64,000 nt of DNA from Paramecium pentaurelia (lineage: Eukaryota; Ciliophora; Oligohymenophorea; Peniculida; Parameciidae). The DNA lies in the NCBI GenBank assembly GCA_905183005.1, contig CAJJDO010000007.1:1-64000 (forward strand), read 5' to 3'. The notes beneath the pieces were generated by a model. The model did not search any database. It saw only the letters and a program-made list of their open reading frames with translations, and was not told the origin of the DNA. The position numbers were made by a program, and so were the translations under genes. Position 1 is the first letter of the stretch; each line of letters begins with the position of its first letter. This document shows, in pieces, positions 1 through 12,900 of the stretch.

Positions 1-125
1 AAAAATATATATAATAGGGGGAATAATTTGGATTAAATAAATTAAAGTAAAAAAGAAGGAATAAAATATATTATTTGAATAATGAAAACTAGGGCTTGTT
101 TGAAATTTTGAGTTTTAGTTTATCT

Positions 126-250
126 CAATTAACTTCTTTTTCACCCAAATAACTCTAATTCTTGTGCGACTAATTAACTCAGTTTTTGTGCTTCAAAATT
201 AACTCCCTTTTTGGTGAGTCGAAATAACTCCGTTTTTGGTGTGCCTATAT
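126..250. repeat. Degenerate 25-bp tandem repeat
   Basis: The motif taactc recurs near positions 130, 150, 175, 200 and 225, mostly at a 25-bp period. It is followed by a T-rich stretch and a gtg-containing spacer. The period is not a multiple of three, so a simple coding repeat is unlikely. The flank at about 250-430 is noticeably richer in G+C than its surroundings, and all frames there are short or broken by TGA. It may be the remnant of a gene or of a repeated element. Confidence 0.5.
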
Positions 251-702
251 AAGTCCATAATATATAGCCTGGCAATAGGCAGAACAAGACTAGCAAGAAC
301 AATTGGGCACCCGAAATTTCCCAAGTCACCCTAACAAAAAAGGAATTCCTTTAGAGCTCCTCTGAGTAGACAAAACCAGCACCAAATGTGTTCCTTCATC
401 TGGAACTTTTCAAATTAGACCCAAAAAAAATGGGATCCATTTAAATTATCTTTTAAATTTTATATAGTTTTTCCTTCCTATTATTAGATAAGCATACTAT
501 AATAACGCTAGTAAAAACGAAAACAATAGGCAATATTAACTAGTATATCCCCAGAAACTAGAGCTCAAGATATATACTATTGTATTATCTTGCAAAGGGA
601 TTTGAAGAGACCAGAACCATAAAGACTATGGTGATTAATAAAAAAAAATGATAACATTAAAGTAATTCACTCTTTATCAATAACCAAAATTCACTTCTAA
701 GA
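251..702. other. Intergenic; G+C-richer block with broken reading frames
   Basis: This lies downstream of the minus-strand NACHT gene. On the plus strand, segments around 255-365 and 366-600 are open but separated by TGA. On the minus strand an ORF-like segment around 190-410 ends in the tandem repeat. None has a convincing start together with a family signature. I treat it as a possible degenerate gene fragment. Confidence 0.3.
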
Positions 703-3700
703 TCAGCTATCCAAAATAATACTTCCATTAGAATTTAATAATGACCTTAAGTCTTTCCCTTAATGATCAGTAAACTCTCCATTTAAGATTAATGCTCCTT
801 ATACTTCCAATGCTACCTATTGAGAAATAATAAGAATAGAATAGTTTTCTGCTTAATAATTAACAATAAATACCTGAAAGAATATTAGGTTGTGATATCA
901 ACGTTTTCAAAGCTAATAAATCTTCACAACTCTTTTGAGCTGGTTAAATTTTCTTAACACACCAAACACGAATAGACTTATCCTTACTACCAGATAATAA
1001 AGTAGTTCCATCAGGAGAAAAGCATACTGAACAGATTGAATCACAATGTCCATTCAATATAAATTTTACTTATCCTGTCTTGACATCCCATAAACGAATA
1101 GACTTATCACTACTACCAGAGGCTAAAGTAGTGCAATCAGGAGAGAAACATACTGAGTTAACATAATAACTGTGACCATCCAACTTGGCTTTTTCTTAAC
1201 CTGTTTTAACATACCATAAACGAATAGACTTATCACTACTACCAGAAGCTAAAATATTACCATTTGGAGAGAAGCAAACTGAGTAGATTCCATAGCTATG
1301 ACCATCCAATTTAACTTTTTATTATCCTGTTTTGATATCCCATAAACGGATTGACTTATCAATACTGCCAGACGCTAAAGTAGTTCCATCAGGAGAAAAG
1401 CATACTGAGTAGACTGAATTAAAATGTCCATCTAATATAAATTTTACTTATCCTGTTTTGACATCCCACAAACGAGCAGATTTATCATCACTACCAGAAG
1501 CTAATATAGTTCCATCAGGAGAGAAGCAAACTGATCGAACATGATCATAATGATCATCAAATTAGGCCTTTTATTATCCTGTTTTGACATCCCATAAACG
1601 AATAGACTTATCTCCACTACCGGATGCTAATTTAGTTCCATCCGGAGAGAAGCCCACTGAATAAACATGATCATCATGACCATGACCATCCTAAAAATAT
1701 AAATCATCTATTTTTAAGTATTTCCAATTACAATCAAACAATTAAGCTCCACTTAAGTTAATTCCATTGATATTTACATTATCAAATTTAGATTTTGATA
1801 AATTAGATTTTGCAAAATTACATCCAAATAAAGAAGTATTTTAAATTCTTATATTTCCAAAATTTTAGTTAGTTAGATCAGCCTTCATTTCGACCAATAT
1901 ATTTAGTAAGTTAGATCCACTTATTATAAACTTATTATCTATTTTAGTGAGATGAACCATGAATTTAAAAAATTCTATAATCCCAACCTCTTAAGAAATT
2001 TTATTAATAAGAAAATATCTTGATGCAGCATAAATTTCTGTTGAATAATTAATAGAATTTATATCATGATTTTTTATCTGATTGATCAACTAAGTAATTG
2101 ATTTAAGAGTCTTTTACCAATTATCAATATTTTGTTGTGAATCAAATTGTGATAGATTCTCCAAAGAATTTTTATTATGGTTGCAATATTTTTAAAATAT
2201 AGATGATAGAAATTCTAAGCAATTCTATTCTGAACCATTTTCTTAGGACAAAACTTCAATTATAGTTTTTAATATAGGGATATTGAGAGCTTTGGATTCA
2301 CTTAAAACTTGATATAAATCAGCTGCAATTAAGAACTCTTATATAGATTTATGAACAAAAAAAAAGCAAGCACCATTTTATTAAACAAGAGAACAACTTC
2401 TTATTTCTTTTTTATAAAATCCATTTTCATCATTATCATTAAAAAATTAATTTAACCATTCTTCTTCTGTTCTTTGGTCCTAATTTAGTTCTTATTATTT
2501 ATATTGAACTTAAGTCGCTTAATTCTTACTCATTTTTTTTGCAAGTTAAGTTGAGTATTAAAATAAATCAATCAGAAAAACTTCAATATTCATACCTTTT
2601 CTAAAGCTAATCTTTTTTTGGAATTATTTCAAATGGAAATAATTGATAAATTCCAAATAAAAATCATAAATTGTAAGATTGTATTCTTTTAATGCATCAT
2701 AAACAATTTAGATTATGTTTTCATTTTGAATTTATACTTTGTTACATATCAATTTTGGGAGATTGGGTTCTAATATTAATTACAGGGTATTATACATCCG
2801 ATCAAATTCTTCAGTGATTTGAATTAGAATTGAATTTTTTTCTAAACAATTCCAAATGTCACAAGCAACTAAATTGTATTCAATTGTTTCCAAGTATTAC
2901 AGATCATTTGGAGTAATTTCCAATACATCATATTAATCATTAACAGTTTCAGTTTTATATCTTTATTCAATTTCATTTTCTAACCCCATCAAATGCGTAT
3001 TCTATTACTATTTATACATATGAAACATGTATTAACTTTTTAAGAACTCTTTCAACATAAGTGAGAAATTCTTAACAAAATTTTATTTCATGTTATTTTT
3101 ATTAGTTACTTCATCCATCATCTAGGGTAATACTTAAACTACTATCTCCATCATTTTAGGAGTTTACACCAATTTAGTTAAATTTGCTTACCTCATCATT
3201 TTCTAGTACATTTCAACACTCCATAATTTGTGTAATTTTAGACTCAGATTTCTTTGATCCTCTTCTCTTTGTAAAGCTTTAAATTCATTATCCTTAGAGA
3301 ATAATATAATTTTTTCGATTTATTACTAATCCAAAAGACTTGCTGAATTCATCTTAAAAATATCAAATTTCAACAATGACTATAATTTTTCCCAAAAAAG
3401 TTCAAGCCTATTGATATCCTCTATTTGGTCAATATTTATCTATGATTCCCATAATTCGAAAATCAGCAATTTTATACTTTAAATGACAAATTATTTAAGA
3501 TATTCTTTTTGTTATTCCTTATCAAATTTTAATAGCTTGATTTCTTTAATGTTGTTGTTTTCCATTGGTGCAAACCAATTTCTATAATGAATACTTGTCA
3601 AAATTTCACTTCTTGTGGTAAAAATAACCAATGGGTTTGACCAGTTCTATTTAAGTTTATTAGTTATGTATAAATTTTTCTCCATGTTCTCTTATTTCAA

Positions 3701-6566
3701 CTCATCATAGCTGTCCATAATCAATACAAATCGAAATTCTTATTTTTGCAACATTTCTTAACACTTTTTTAATTAAAGATCATCAAAACCATAATCATCT
3801 TAATGAAGAGCTTCCTCTACAGCTTAAAAAATAGGGTTTTTTAAAGAAGCTAATGAAATATAAACAGGTATCAGCTTGTAATTCTGAATTTTTGTATTAT
3901 TATCATTTAATTTCCAAATAAACTCTTCGATTTTTTTGGCTGCTCTACTTTTGCCTGATCCAGCCATACCATGAATAAGCAATACGGTTTTATCTTCGTG
4001 TAAAAACTGATTCACTTCACCAAATTTATCATCAAGTTGTTCTAAATTCACCAAATTATTGAGTTGATTTTTACATCTCTCTTTAGTTTTTAATGGTACA
4101 TAGATAGAAGTGGCGGTGTTTTTTGCTGCTTCTTTAAAGACTTTTAATTTTCTAATTTCAAGTAACTATCTAACAGATNGGAGTAATTTCCAATACATCA
4201 TATTAATCATTAACAGTTTCAGTTTTATATCTTTATTCAATTTCATTTTCTAACCCCATCAAATGCGTATTCTATTACTATTTATACATATGAAACATGT
4301 ATTAACTTTTTAAGAACTCTTTCAACATAAGTGAGAAATTCTTAACAAAATTTTATTTCATGTTATTTTTATTAGTTACTTCATCCATCATCTAGGGTAA
4401 TACTTAAACTACTATCTCCATCATTTTAGGAGTTTACACCAATTTAGTTAAATTTGCTTACCTCATCATTTTCTAGTACATTTCAACACTCCATAATTTG
4501 TGTAATTTTAGACTCAGATTTCTTTGATCCTCTTCTCTTTGTAAAGCTTTAAATTCATTATCCTTAGAGAATAATATAATTTTTTCGATTTATTACTAAT
4601 CCAAAAGACTTGCTGAATTCATCTTAAAAATATCAAATTTCAACAATGACTATAATTTTTCCCAAAAAAGTTCAAGCCTATTGATATCCTCTATTTGGTC
4701 AATATTTATCTATGATTCCCATAATTCGAAAATCAGCAATTTTATACTTTAAATGACAAATTATTTAAGATATTCTTTTTGTTATTCCTTATCAAATTTT
4801 AATAGCTTGATTTCTTTAATGTTGTTGTTTTCCATTGGTGCAAACCAATTTCTATAATGAATACTTGTCAAAATTTCACTTCTTGTGGTAAAAATAACCA
4901 ATGGGTTTGACCAGTTCTATTTAAGTTTATTAGTTATGTATAAATTTTTCTCCATGTTCTCTTATTTCAACTCATCATAGCTGTCCATAATCAATACAAA
5001 TCGAAATTCTTATTTTTGCAACATTTCTTAACACTTTTTTAATTAAAGATCATCAAAACCATAATCATCTTAATGAAGAGCTTCCTCTACAGCTTAAAAA
5101 ATAGGGTTTTTTAAAGAAGCTAATGAAATATAAACAGGTATCAGCTTGTAATTCTGAATTTTTGTATTATTATCATTTAATTTCCAAATAAACTCTTCGA
5201 TTTTTTTGGCTGCTCTACTTTTGCCTGATCCAGCCATACCATGAATAAGCAATACGGTTTTATCTTCGTGTAAAAACTGATTCACTTCACCAAATTTATC
5301 ATCAAGTTGTTCTAAATTCACCAAATTATTGAGTTGATTTTTACATCTCTCTTTAGTTTTTAATGGTACATAGATAGAAGTGGCGGTGTTTTTTGCTGCT
5401 TCTTTAAAGACTTTTAATTTTCTAATTTCAAGTAACTATCTAACAGATTCCTCTCTCATTTAATTTCTTTTTCCCTCTAGTATTAAAACACATTTTTTAA
5501 AAGGATTTGCAAAATCAGTCGTCAATCCCAGCTATTCACACATTTCACTGATATTTTTAATATATTCATCTAATTACATAATAATTTCATCCATTTCTTT
5601 TAAATTAGCCTTATAAAATGTTGATTCTTACAATTCATCAATTTTCTTTAGAACTTATTATATTTCTCTTGCTAAACTTTCCTGTTTAGTTTAACAATTG
5701 TCCTAAAACATCTTCTTTTAAAAGCTAATTAAGTGTGAATTTTTTAATAAACTTCTAACTCTTTAATCTTTTTCGAAAACCCAGAATTAAATAAGAATAT
5801 TTTAATAAAATGAGATGATTGCGTCTGTAAAGCTACATGATGAAATATAAATTATATTAAAAATAAGTCCCTATTTAATCTTCCACTCATCATTATTTAA
5901 AAAATCCTTATACTTTTGATACAATATATCCAATAACCTTAATGGTATTTGTTGATTTGATTCTACATAGTCTTCAATTATTAATCCACTTTTATTATCA
6001 TCGTTCAACCCAATATTGAATGGGTTATTCAGCTCTCCAAATCTTTTTGTTGTCAAATAAGGATTATTTATTAAAATTTTATTTATCATTGAAATCCAGA
6101 AATAATGATCCTACCAATTTTTTGAACTTTTCATTAATTTCTCATATATTGCCTCAATCTCTGAAATTATATCTTCAAGAATTCTTTCATATTATTTATC
6201 TTTATCTTAGAAATAACCTATTACTTCCCATTACAACATATCTAATTAATAAAAAACTTCATATTCTTTCTTCCTTTGAGGAATATCCTGCTTTTAATAT
6301 GAAAGGCAGGCTCCCTGATATAATGCTTAAAGTATTTCAGATTTTGGGCTCATTGTTATGAACAAACTAATTATTTCGTGTAAACATCCTTATAACATTT
6401 CCTCCTTCTCATTCCTATTAGTAGGAATTATTTCTAAAGAGGTTTTTGTTAAAAATAAAAATAGTTCTAGTTAATTTTGAATAAAGTTATTTTTTTCTAT
6501 TTTCAGATACTATTGTGTTTTGTCACAAATTTCTAATAATTAATTTTTTGTTTCTCTATTCATCAT
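703..6566 (-). CDS. NACHT NTPase with WD40 repeats (STAND/NLR-type), broken by an assembly duplication
   Basis: This is a signal-transduction ATPase of the STAND type. It starts at ATG 6566 and stops at TGA 703, with one 25-nt intron at 849-873. The insert caused by the N at 4179 shifts the frame. Removing one repeat copy plus the intron leaves exactly 1,523 codons. Residues 1-410 are charged and coiled-coil-like. The Walker A motif GMAGSGKS lies near residue 443, and Walker B (VLIMDSYDE) near 525. A pentapeptide-like stretch (NINGINLSGAQL) lies near 1115-1190, and six WD40 repeats of about 41 residues (KSIRLWDVKTGQ, SVCFSPDGT) near 1200-1450. The order matches the giant gene at 9988, to which it is clearly related. 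In fungi and animals such proteins sense ligands by the repeats and oligomerise by NACHT; the role here is inferred only. It is transcribed away from its paralogue. Confidence 0.88.
849..873 (-). other. 25-nt intron near the 3' end of the NACHT-WD40 gene
   Basis: The intron begins GTATTT and ends AAGCAG. Removing it moves the frame from a TGA at 767 to a longer, more protein-like C-terminus ending at 703. Its length matches the usual Paramecium intron size. Confidence 0.7.
950..1690 (-). repeat. Six tandem WD40-coding repeats of about 126 bp
   Basis: A near-identical block reading (on the plus strand) cataaacgaatagacttatc, with variants, recurs near 965, 1089, 1210, 1340, 1467 and 1591, a period of about 126 bp. 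Similarity at DNA level suggests recent amplification or homogenisation of the repeats inside the gene. Confidence 0.85.
2910..4178. repeat. Direct repeat copy 1 (unmerged contig end)
   Basis: This 1,269-bp stretch is repeated at 4180-5448, offset by 1,270, and every stretch I compared matched exactly. It ends at the single N at 4179. Contig end, N, then the same sequence again is what two overlapping contigs joined without merging would give. The reading frame of the gene closes only when one copy is dropped. Confidence 0.93.
4179..4179. other. Single-N contig junction
   Basis: There is one ambiguous base exactly between the two copies of the 1,269-bp direct repeat. It shifts the NACHT reading frame by one. 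Confidence 0.95.
4180..5448. repeat. Direct repeat copy 2 (unmerged contig start)
   Basis: This is the second copy of 2910-4178. It continues in frame into the N-terminal part of the NACHT gene up to ATG 6566, so it is the copy contiguous with the 5' end. Confidence 0.93.
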
Positions 6567-7483
6567 ATACCTCAATTTATAGTGTAAGTGGAAGCTAAAT
6601 ATTACTTTAGATAGATATGCTGTAACTTATAAGAAATACAAGCATTTAAATATATCAGTTTTGAAGTAGATCGAACAACTTTACAATAATCGTCTAATTC
6701 CATCTAAAATTAAGTTATAATAAAATATTATGAGCTCAGCATCCAGATTAAGTTTGTAAATGTTTTATTCCTAAAATATAAACCATTGTATTGCAGTGAT
6801 TATTTTTTTTGATTCTGCTACAGAAGCCTCCGTCTCTATCATCTCAACATAGTGAATGAAACTTTTATTAAAATCAGTTGTTATATGGGTGGCTCGTATT
6901 TTTTTTGGTCTAATATATTTTGCACTTAAGCAACCACCCCCTCGAAGTAAGAATTTTTGCTTCTAGATTTAGGTAAGCATAAATATTTTATGTAAATAAT
7001 TAACCAACTTTCGAGTAAATCACGTATTTGAATGCTTTTATTAATTAATAGTAATATCTTTTTTTTATATGTCATCATATGCATGCGCCATTATATTACA
7101 TAATCAAAATATTTATAATATTTATATTTGTTAAGAAAAAGGATAATTGAAGAAATAAAGACGATGAAAAAATATCATGATTTTTTCATTATAAAATTCC
7201 AAATATTTGGAAAATAACTACAAAAGGGGACTTTGGTACGTTTTTATCTTTACAACTACAGTTTTACAATGAAATCATCAGATTAAAAACAAATCAAAAT
7301 TTTCATAGAAAGCTTTACAAATTTTCATCTTTAAATATAGAATAGGTTTGAAGTTAAATTAGTTATTCAACTTTTATCAATTATTTTAATCAACTAATTA
7401 ATTATAGTCCTCATTAGAATGTTAATAAAGTAAGTTTATAATTATGTAATTTAAATATAATTATTTATATTAAATTTAATTAT
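6567..7483. other. Gene-poor spacer 5' of the NACHT gene
   Basis: This is AT-rich sequence without a convincing gene. A plus-strand frame at 6856-7167 (103 codons, starting MKLLLKSVVIWVARIFF) is the best open frame. It has no family signature and could be chance, because only TGA terminates. Confidence 0.4.
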
Positions 7484-7858
7484 ATGGTGAAGGCTTCTCA
7501 GGTCATCAGTGATTGGGTCAAAGGCGCATTAGAATAATAATTTGGCTTGAAGAAGATATTGCCAGAATAAAAAGTACTGATGAAAACCGAAGATTTTCAA
7601 CATAAAAAGGATAAGAAATACAGGAAATAGAATATTTAAGAGAAATTGGTAACTTGCTTCGGACCCATTAACACCAGATACCGTAATACAACTAGATATA
7701 AATAGTTCCTTGACAGGAATCAATAATAATAATTTAAATATAATGCAACCTCTTTCATATATATGAAATATACTATCAAAATAGGCATCACACAATTTTC
7801 ATTTGAAATGGAATTTGGGGTTGCTAAAAATCGTTGCCAATTAATAGGATAAATTTGA
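7484..7858 (+). CDS. Possible small gene, unknown
   Basis: This is a 124-codon frame from ATG 7484 to TGA 7856-7858 without introns. It is rich in Lys and Gln and begins MVKASQVISDWVKGAL. I recognise no domain. The antisense strand is also open for about 90 codons and is hydrophobic, as expected opposite a Lys/Gln-rich frame. It could equally be a fragment of a decayed gene between the two NACHT genes. Confidence 0.25.
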
Positions 7859-9987
7859 GTTAAAATTTCTAACAAAAGTTGTTTTTAATTTTCGATCTAG
7901 ATCACCTAAGTATTTTGAAACTATAAAATTAGAAATCCTAGCAAAATAGATCATCTTCACTACATATAGTAACAATAATATAACAGCAAATGATCGGCTA
8001 AGCTTTTTATTTAAATAAATTAGAGATATAATTAAGAAAAGAAACTACATTTAAACTTTGACGAATAAAATAGCAAAAAGCAATATTTCTTCCATAATAA
8101 AAATGATAATGGTTGTAAAATAAATTTGAAGAATTGTTAATAAAGATTATTAATTGATTCCTATCTAAGCACAGAGTTAAACATATTCATAAACATTCAA
8201 TTTAGGCTTAAAGATGCAGAAAGCTTTAGTAAAAGGAACTTAAGGTAATTAAAAAGAATAGATGAGGTTATGACATGACATAAAGAAAATTAATGTCTTT
8301 TTTTCTCTTTATACATAAAATTTTAGAATAAGATGTTATTTTTATGATTCAAAGGAAGGGAAAAAAAGAAAAATGAAAAGAAATAAAAATAAAAATAGCT
8401 GCTTTAATTTTTGAATTTAATTTAAAAGAAATAGTTTCTAAGTCTTGAGTTTATTAATTTATAAGTGATTGAAATATTAAAATCATCAACCAATATATAG
8501 TAGACATCAATGAATAAATATTATAGATATGGCAAGAAAATAGTCTTAAGTCCATATTATGAAAATAATTTAAGAATATATTAAACTGCCTCAATAATAC
8601 TATTACTTATAATATTGAATTCTTCCAAGAAAACTAAAATTGATGTTTTTATAATTAAAAGCAACAAATCTTTCATTATTGATCTAAATCTGATATATAA
8701 TCTAGAAAAAAGCACATGAAAATGATAGCAAAAACAAATATCATAACAATTAAGTGAGTAATTAGACTTAGATCTATTAAGAATATAAAACTCTATTTTA
8801 AAGATTCTTAATTATTGAATTAATTGCTATAACAAATATTCATTGGGAAAAAAAAATTCAGACTTAATCTCCTTAAAAGGTTCTAGTAGTTATGGAGCTA
8901 ATTGATTGATTTTTCCCGCCTTATTGATCTTATGAGGAAAATAAATTCAAATTCTTTAGATAAGTCTTTGGGCTTAAAGATACTGATCATATCTTAGTTA
9001 GTATCTTTTCTAGCTAATTACTTCATTTTAGAGTTAAAGACCCTAAATTAATCGTTATTTAATATATTTTGGTTGGTTGTGAAAGGAGTGGAGATTGATA
9101 CATACCCTATTAGGATAAAAATTCTTGGTGGTAAACCCCAATCATGAAGTAAATTTCAGGGTAAAACGAATATATCAAAAAGTTCTTGGGGTATTTAAAC
9201 AAATATTCCAACAGTTTTAAAACAATTCAAATCATATATTAATTTAGTAACCCTGATAATAAAAATTACATAATACCACCAAAAGCACTTTGCAATTATT
9301 AATAAGTATTTAAAATTAAAAAATATATAAATCTTAAATGTTTATATAAGACAGATAAATAGGAACTAATCTATTTCAAAAGTTAAATTTTTTTTTCTAA
9401 TTACACATTTTTTCTTTTCTTTTTTATTAATTAAAATGCTTTCCTATTTTGTGAATTAATATTGCACAATTAAACAAAATTAGAGGTTTATTTCACTCTT
9501 ACCCCAAAACATTCCAAGGACTATGGTTGAAAAACTGCTTTTAAAGACATTTGATATCCATAATTTATTTTCTGAATAATATAAATACAGCAACCCAATC
9601 AAATTAAGAGGAGGAGGATGCAGATAGAATAAAGAATAAAAAAATATTACCTCCCAATAACAAAAAAATGAAAACTATATAAATTCAATATAATTACCTT
9701 GTGGTTATCTAGCAAACCTAAATAATTGCCTATAACTAATTTTCAAAGAGGCTATATTTATAGGTGAAACTAATAAGAGAAAAGAAGTGATAAATAATAT
9801 ATAATGGTTTGTTCATAATAGAGAGCACTTGAATAAATTTTGTATTGATCAAAAAGCAATTAGCTTTGTGTATGAGAATATCAAAATACATCATGAAAGT
9901 TTATTGACAGTACTTATAATATACTTAAGGATTTCAGGTTTTCTTTGTTATTAAGTGTTATAGATTTGCAATGAATTATTAAGAATT
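7859..9987. other. Gene-poor spacer with overlapping open frames on both strands
   Basis: About 2.1 kb lies upstream of the giant NACHT gene. A plus-strand frame is open from about 8757 to the TGA near 9144 (about 130 codons). A second plus frame carries a single internal TGA near 9094. A minus frame is open from about 9160 to 8690. None starts with a usable ATG and closes with recognised content. These may be relics of a gene or chance in a one-stop code. Confidence 0.4.
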
Positions 9988-12900
9988 ATGTATATGTTTT
10001 AGTTTTTAGAATCTAAAAGAGTTTTTAAAGAAGTTGAAAAATAAGATTATTTATAAAAGTTATCAGAATTTGAGACTTAATTAGAAATAGAATAAGCACA
10101 TGTTTGGAAGACTGGTATTGAATTTGAAATAACATTAATGAAAATTATGATTATCAATTCATAAACTGATTCGACTGAAGGAAAAGATAAATTATTTACA
10201 ATTTTTAAGGAAGTGGGAAAATCAATTTTATCATTATCACCATCTGAAGGTTTACTTTCATCAATTTTAGAAACAGTGGAATATTTGTTAAAAAAAGGAG
10301 TTAATAAAAAATTATATCCTATAGAAACTTATTAAACCTATAATTTATTTTAGTTGATGAAATGGTCAATCATAAGCTAATTAAAATCTAAATATTCAGT
10401 CTATAATTAAATATAGTAATTAAAGGATATCTTTTAATAATATATATTTGTATCTGATAATTGGATTTTACATTTCAGTTGGATATAAATGATAACTGAT
10501 ATATTATCTTATCGTCCTATTATTTCTAAGTGTGCTTTATAGGCTTAATAACCAAGTTTTGAGTAGACTCAATGGAATCTACTTTTTGAAAATAATTTAA
10601 TTCATTGTGTTTCTTATAATAAAACTGAAGGAATCATGAATTTATTTTAAGAATCACAAACACTAATACAAGATATTGAAATAACAAAGTTATTGGAGAT
10701 TTTTAGCAAAAAAAAGTTTGTACTATTTTCTTAATTTCTTTTAAATGGAGATTTCAATCAAAATTACAATCATTGGAATTATTATAAAGAATTCACATTT
10801 AAAAAGAACAAAGAAAAAAAATAAGAAGATTATGAAATCATTCTGGCAAGTTATGAATAAGAAATATTATTAAAAATAATTAACAATCTTAAATTTGAGA
10901 GAGATGAGATAATCTCAATTCATTCTAGTATTATTTCATCATTTCAATCATATTTTAAAAACCCAAATTAAATGTTATAATAAATTATTTAGGATGATCA
11001 GCAGGCATTTGAAGATCAATTTTTAAATACTTACAAAAAAATTATCATACTAACTAATCATTTTTATGAATTATCTGTATTTCAAGCAGCTAAATTGAAT
11101 TTGATTTCAATTGATCTTCAGAAACTAGATAAATGTTAGAATAAAAATTCTTTAACTTAATTATAAAATTTGAAAGAAAAAGTTGATTGCTTTGTAGAAG
11201 GGCAACTTACAACATTAATACAGAAATTATTGGATCACTTTTTAGTTGCCATCTAATTTGCAAGTTATACTGCTGAATTGAGTTTATCCTTAACTACTAA
11301 ATCCGAGATAGATTTAAATAATTTAAAATAATGTTTTGAAATAGATGAATTTTAAATGATTTTCACAGATTTGGAATCAAATTTTAATAATTTTACATTA
11401 AATGTTAATAATTATAAAGAGAATTTGATAAAATTTTTTCAGAATGTAAAAGAAAATAAATAAATGACAATATCCGCAGTAGATTAAAATATTATAAATA
11501 TTATTAGGTTCAATTTTAAAGGTGAATGGATTAAAATTATAAATTAAACATTTTAAGAAAAATATATAGATAAGTTTACGTTATTTAATTCTTCATTAGA
11601 AAATTTAAATGATGCTTAATAAAATTTTATTGGTTGCAAGTTTATCATTTTATATTTACAATATGTATCATAATTCTACCATATATAATGTGAATATCTA
11701 TAAAAATTTGGTTAATGTTTTAAGAAATGCCGACAAAAAAATGTTTAACAAACTTAATAAAAAGATGATATTTATAAAAAGACAGTTGGAGCTATTTTAA
11801 CTTAATAAAAATAAAAGATTTCTTCTTTTTTGAGTAAAAATGAGAATGAAAGTGATCATTAGATTTAATAAATAAATTGTAAAAACCTATTAGCTTAAAT
11901 AAAGTCTGACTACATTGTAATGAAATGTTAAAGCGAGAATGATAAAATGAGAAATAAAAAAATACATAATGAAATACTAATGCTATTTACAAATGCTTAG
12001 TTTAAAATTCTTTAAGTTTTTAATCACAATGCAAATATATCAACATTCTCAGATCTTCTAAATGATTATCATGAACAATTATAAAATATTGGGCAATCTG
12101 ATGAACAAAATGCCTAAATTGAGTTGGAGAAGTAGGAAGTTGAAAATTAACTTTAAACTTTCATAAATGAATGTCTGAAGAATAATCAATAATTAATAAT
12201 GAAAATTAAGGAAATCAAATAATATTATAAATACTATGAAAATTTATTAAGCCTTTAATTAGATATGATTTCAGAAAATAATTAGATTATGTAAAATTAC
12301 AAAAAAGCAACTAAAACAGATAATCAAGTTCAATTATCCGAAAAATCCAATACTATCTCAATAGAAAGTTAAATTAAATATTAAAAGAGAGGAGAGAAAA
12401 TTATTTTAATGAAAAAATAAGGATATAAATTGAATAACTAAGTTAAAATTTAAAGGATCCATACAAATGTAATTATGATAAATGTGAAATTAAATTAGAA
12501 TTGCCAGAATTTTTGTCATTTTTATATACATTATCAAATGGTGAATACGAAATAGAATTAAAAGGGGATAAAATTAATGATTCCATTTGGTAAGATATAA
12601 AAAAATACTAGAAAGAAACTAAAGAAAAGCTTCTTAACTTAATTGATCTTAAGCATGATCATAAAGTAAGAGAAGGATTAGTCTATAATTTAATAAGACT
12701 ATAACAAAGTATTTAAGAATAATAGATAAATTCTTTCTGTTGTAAATAATTATAATACTTTTGGATATATGAAAAAAACTAAAGAGTAAGAAATTTATTA
12801 AAAAATAAGGAATTAATTGAAATATAAAAGTAGCTATTTGTTTAAGACTAAGATAATTTATAAGATTCATTATAGTATTAATTGAAAAAAAGTATGCAAA

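Noticed and set aside
1..60. Chromosome end
   Set aside because: No C4A2/C3A3-type telomere repeat is present at either window edge.
3824..5324. Two identical 76-residue Walker-A-containing ORFs (3824-4054 and 5094-5324) as two small NTPase genes
   Set aside because: They are slices of one NACHT gene under the standard code, and the second copy comes from the contig overlap around the N at 4179.
2910..5448. The 1.27-kb direct repeat as a tandem gene duplication or transposon
   Set aside because: The copies show no difference where compared, meet at a single N, have no inverted ends, and one copy must be removed for the reading frame to close.
7529..7795. Minus-strand 88-residue hydrophobic ORF
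   Set aside because: It is antisense to a Lys/Gln-rich plus frame, has a TGA just upstream of its non-ATG start, and no signature.
11609..11800. Separate 63-residue ORF
   Set aside because: It lies out of frame inside the giant NACHT gene, which is open across it.
12421..12510. 30-nt GTAATT...ATTAG stretch at 12470-12499 as the frame-changing intron of the giant gene
   Set aside because: Its length is a multiple of three and cannot produce the observed frame change; a 29-nt candidate at 12291-12319 does.
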